Part shown: positions 62,694-64,000 of the stretch, one piece after another
Layout of the letters: each line of letters opens with the position of its first letter
How positions within the stretch are numbered: the first letter of the stretch is position 1
From: Nocardia flavorosea NBRC 108225
GTDB taxonomy: Bacteria; Actinomycetota; Actinomycetes; Mycobacteriales; Mycobacteriaceae
Direction: 5' to 3'
DNA: 64,000 nt
NCBI RefSeq assembly: GCF_001613385.1
Contig: NZ_BDCG01000027.1
Span: 22,502-86,501, forward strand
Notes under the pieces: generated by a model
The model's database searches: none
Told to the model about the DNA's origin: nothing
What the model saw: the letters and a program-made list of their open reading frames with translations, nothing else
Made by a program: the position numbers and the translations under genes

Positions 62694-63590
62694 ATGACCG
62701 ATCGCACCCGCCGCTGGCTGATCTCAGGGGTATCCTCCGGATTGGGACGCGCATTACTCGAGAAGCTCGCTGCCGACGGCGAGCAGGTTATCGGAACAGT
62801 GCGCAAGACCGCCGACCGAGACCGGCTCGCGGAGTTGGGCTCCGGGGTCATCCCTGTGCAAATCGATCTCACCGACAGTGCCGATAACGTCACAGCAGCG
62901 GTACAGCAGGCGATCGAGCAGCTCGGCGGCCTGGATATCCTCGTCAATTGTGCAGGTTACGGGCTGATCGGGGCTGTCGAGGAGACAACGGAGGACGAGG
63001 CGCGTCATCAGCTCGAAACCAATTTCTGGGGTCCATGGAAACTGACGCGCGCGGCGCTTCCGTTCCTGCGCGCCTCCTCGGCCGCGCATATCGTCAACGT
63101 ATCGTCGATCGCCGGTTTCAGCGGTGCGCCGGCCATGGGGTTATACGATGCGTCGAAGTTCGCGCTCGAGGGTATGAGTGAGGCATTACGGCTGGAACTC
63201 GAACCGCTCGGGGTACGCGTGACCATCGTCGAGCCGGGCGGTTTCCGGACGAATTGGGCAGGCCCCGGTCTCGTCATGTCCGAGAACGAAATTCCGGAAT
63301 ACGCGCCCTCGACCGAGTGGATCCGAAAGCGGCTGCGCTCGCAGAGCGGATCGCAGCCCGGCGATCCGGAACGCGCTGCGGCGGTGATTGTCACGCTGAT
63401 CGACTCCCCGAAACCGCCGCTGCGTTTACCGCTGGGCAGCGATGCGGCCAAGGCGCTTCGCGCAAAGAGCACCTCGATCCTCAGCGAATTGGACGAGTGG
63501 TCGGCGGTGTCGGCCAGTACAGATTTCCCTGTCGAAGAACAAGGTCCGACGTCGAATTCCGGCCGAATCGCGAGTACACCGCGCCCATAG
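62694..63590 (+). CDS. Short-chain dehydrogenase, extended C-terminus
   Basis: A 298-residue SDR of the type that acts on retinol-, steroid- or quinone-like substrates. SGVSSGLG is at 11-18, NCAG at 85-88, and S138, Y151 and K155 form the active site. The C-terminal tail after about 270 (VSASTDFPVEEQG onwards) is low-complexity and may be a read-through past an older stop. CAGGAGGAG precedes the ATG. It is apart from the acyl-CoA operons and may belong to a new transcription unit. Confidence 0.9.
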   Translation: MTDRTRRWLISGVSSGLGRALLEKLAADGEQVIGTVRKTADRDRLAELGSGVIPVQIDLTDSADNVTAAVQQAIEQLGGLDILVNCAGYGLIGAVEETTEDEARHQLETNFWGPWKLTRAALPFLRASSAAHIVNVSSIAGFSGAPAMGLYDASKFALEGMSEALRLELEPLGVRVTIVEPGGFRTNWAGPGLVMSENEIPEYAPSTEWIRKRLRSQSGSQPGDPERAAAVIVTLIDSPKPPLRLPLGSDAAKALRAKSTSILSELDEWSAVSASTDFPVEEQGPTSNSGRIASTPRP

Positions 63591-63720
63591 CGACCCCGTG
63601 GTCCGACCCGCAGAATTCGGCCTCGACGAGTGAATAACGCGACTGCCGACCACTTCAGCCGGTTCGACGACCGATGCCGAACCGCCGAAACCGTCCAGTG
63701 TTCTATGTTTAGGAGAGAAT

Positions 63721-64000
63721 ATGGTGACTTCGTCCGCCTCGACCGGGAAGAACAAGGTTTTTCCACCGCGCGGGAACTTCGGTGGCCACGCCCTTGTCTC
63801 ACCGTTCGAACCCGATGCAGCCTCGATGGATTCCGACGAACCACTGTTCGGTATGCCGCCCGAGGCGCTCTATCTATGGGGCACACTGCGCGACGAGGAG
63901 GGGGATCTCCACACCATCATGCGGCGAATCCCCCACTCGCAGCCCGCGACCACCCGGCGAAGCCTGGTAGTCCAGACCACTATGGGCGGCGCCTCCGACC
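63721..64000 (+). CDS. Unidentified protein, truncated by window end
   Basis: An open frame starts with ATG at 63721 (AGGAGAG four to five bases upstream) and runs to the end of the window, at least 93 codons. The protein begins MVTSSASTGKNKVFPPRGNFGG and contains LFGMPPEALYLWGTLRDEEG and later RRSLVVQTTMGGASD. Codon use looks real (third-position GC is high). I do not recognise the family; a lipocalin/AttH-like beta-rich protein is possible but unsupported. A 7-base dyad (63660-63666/63678-63684) lies upstream. Confidence 0.65.
   Translation, partial: MVTSSASTGKNKVFPPRGNFGGHALVSPFEPDAASMDSDEPLFGMPPEALYLWGTLRDEEGDLHTIMRRIPHSQPATTRRSLVVQTTMGGASD

Noticed and set aside
63660..63684. Terminator after the last SDR
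   Set aside because: The 7-base arms with an 11-base loop are too weak and lie close to the next start; it might be an operator, but this is not supported.

Overview
The window is a 64 kb stretch of high-GC DNA (roughly two-thirds G+C) with dense genes, many GTG starts and 4-base ATGA/GTGA overlaps. It looks like a chromosomal piece of a mycolic-acid actinomycete (Nocardia, Rhodococcus or a relative). That placement rests on gene content only: an alpha-methylacyl-CoA racemase, stand-alone FadE/FadD families, Ltp-type thiolases with DUF35 partners, and KstD-like and FadA5-like proteins. There are no rRNA or tRNA genes, no CRISPR array and no insertion sequence that I can see.

Almost every gene handles acyl-CoA thioesters. 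I count six AMP-forming acyl-CoA ligases (one cut by the window edge), one ligase-like small protein, seven acyl-CoA dehydrogenases, seven crotonases, two MaoC proteins, four thiolase-fold proteins, two DUF35 proteins, three family III CoA-transferase/racemase proteins, two tandem-hotdog thioesterase-like proteins and six short-chain dehydrogenases. Oxidative steps come from a Rieske oxygenase, a KstD-like flavoprotein, a P450 and a luciferase-like monooxygenase. Regulators are two TetR, one GntR (FCD) and one large ATP-binding LuxR protein. The substrate cannot be read from the sequence. The mix points to a cyclic, methyl-branched carboxylate such as a steroid or terpenoid acid (inference).

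Layout. 1-6 kb: end of a ligase, then the minus-strand set DUF35, Ltp thiolase, thiolase, divergent from DoxX and CaiB. 6-11 kb: TetR, SDR, LuxR regulator and thioesterase. 10.9-15.9 kb: four overlapping genes, Rieske oxygenase, KstD-like dehydrogenase and E1 alpha/beta of a 2-oxoacid dehydrogenase. 16-24 kb: TetR, a NUDT19-like Nudix hydrolase, FadE, two ligases, two crotonases. 24.4-31.9 kb: two MFS transporters, SDR, thioesterase, two ligases. 32.1-36.7 kb: a module resembling the mycobacterial igr side-chain operon (two FadE, DUF35, Ltp aldolase-like, MaoC). 36.8-42.4 kb (minus): amidohydrolase, beta-lactamase fold protein, crotonase, SDR and a separate FadE. 42.9-48.2 kb (minus): PaaK-like ligase, ligase-like protein, SDR, P450, LLM monooxygenase. 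48.8-54.4 kb: GntR, racemase (mcr), FadE, crotonase, CaiB. 54.4-54.7 kb: a tandem 77-bp repeat. 54.7-62.3 kb: FadE, FadA5-like thiolase, MaoC, then crotonase, SDR, enoyl-CoA hydratase, FadE, crotonase. 62.3-64 kb: an SDR remnant, an intact SDR and an unidentified gene running off the end.

Working together, ligases or CoA transferases would activate acids, the racemase would set alpha-methyl stereochemistry, FadE/crotonase/MaoC/SDR enzymes would run beta-oxidation, and thiolases or Ltp-DUF35 aldolases would cleave the chain. Convergent gene pairs are separated by strong perfect hairpins. Divergent promoter regions carry AT-rich, partly palindromic sites.
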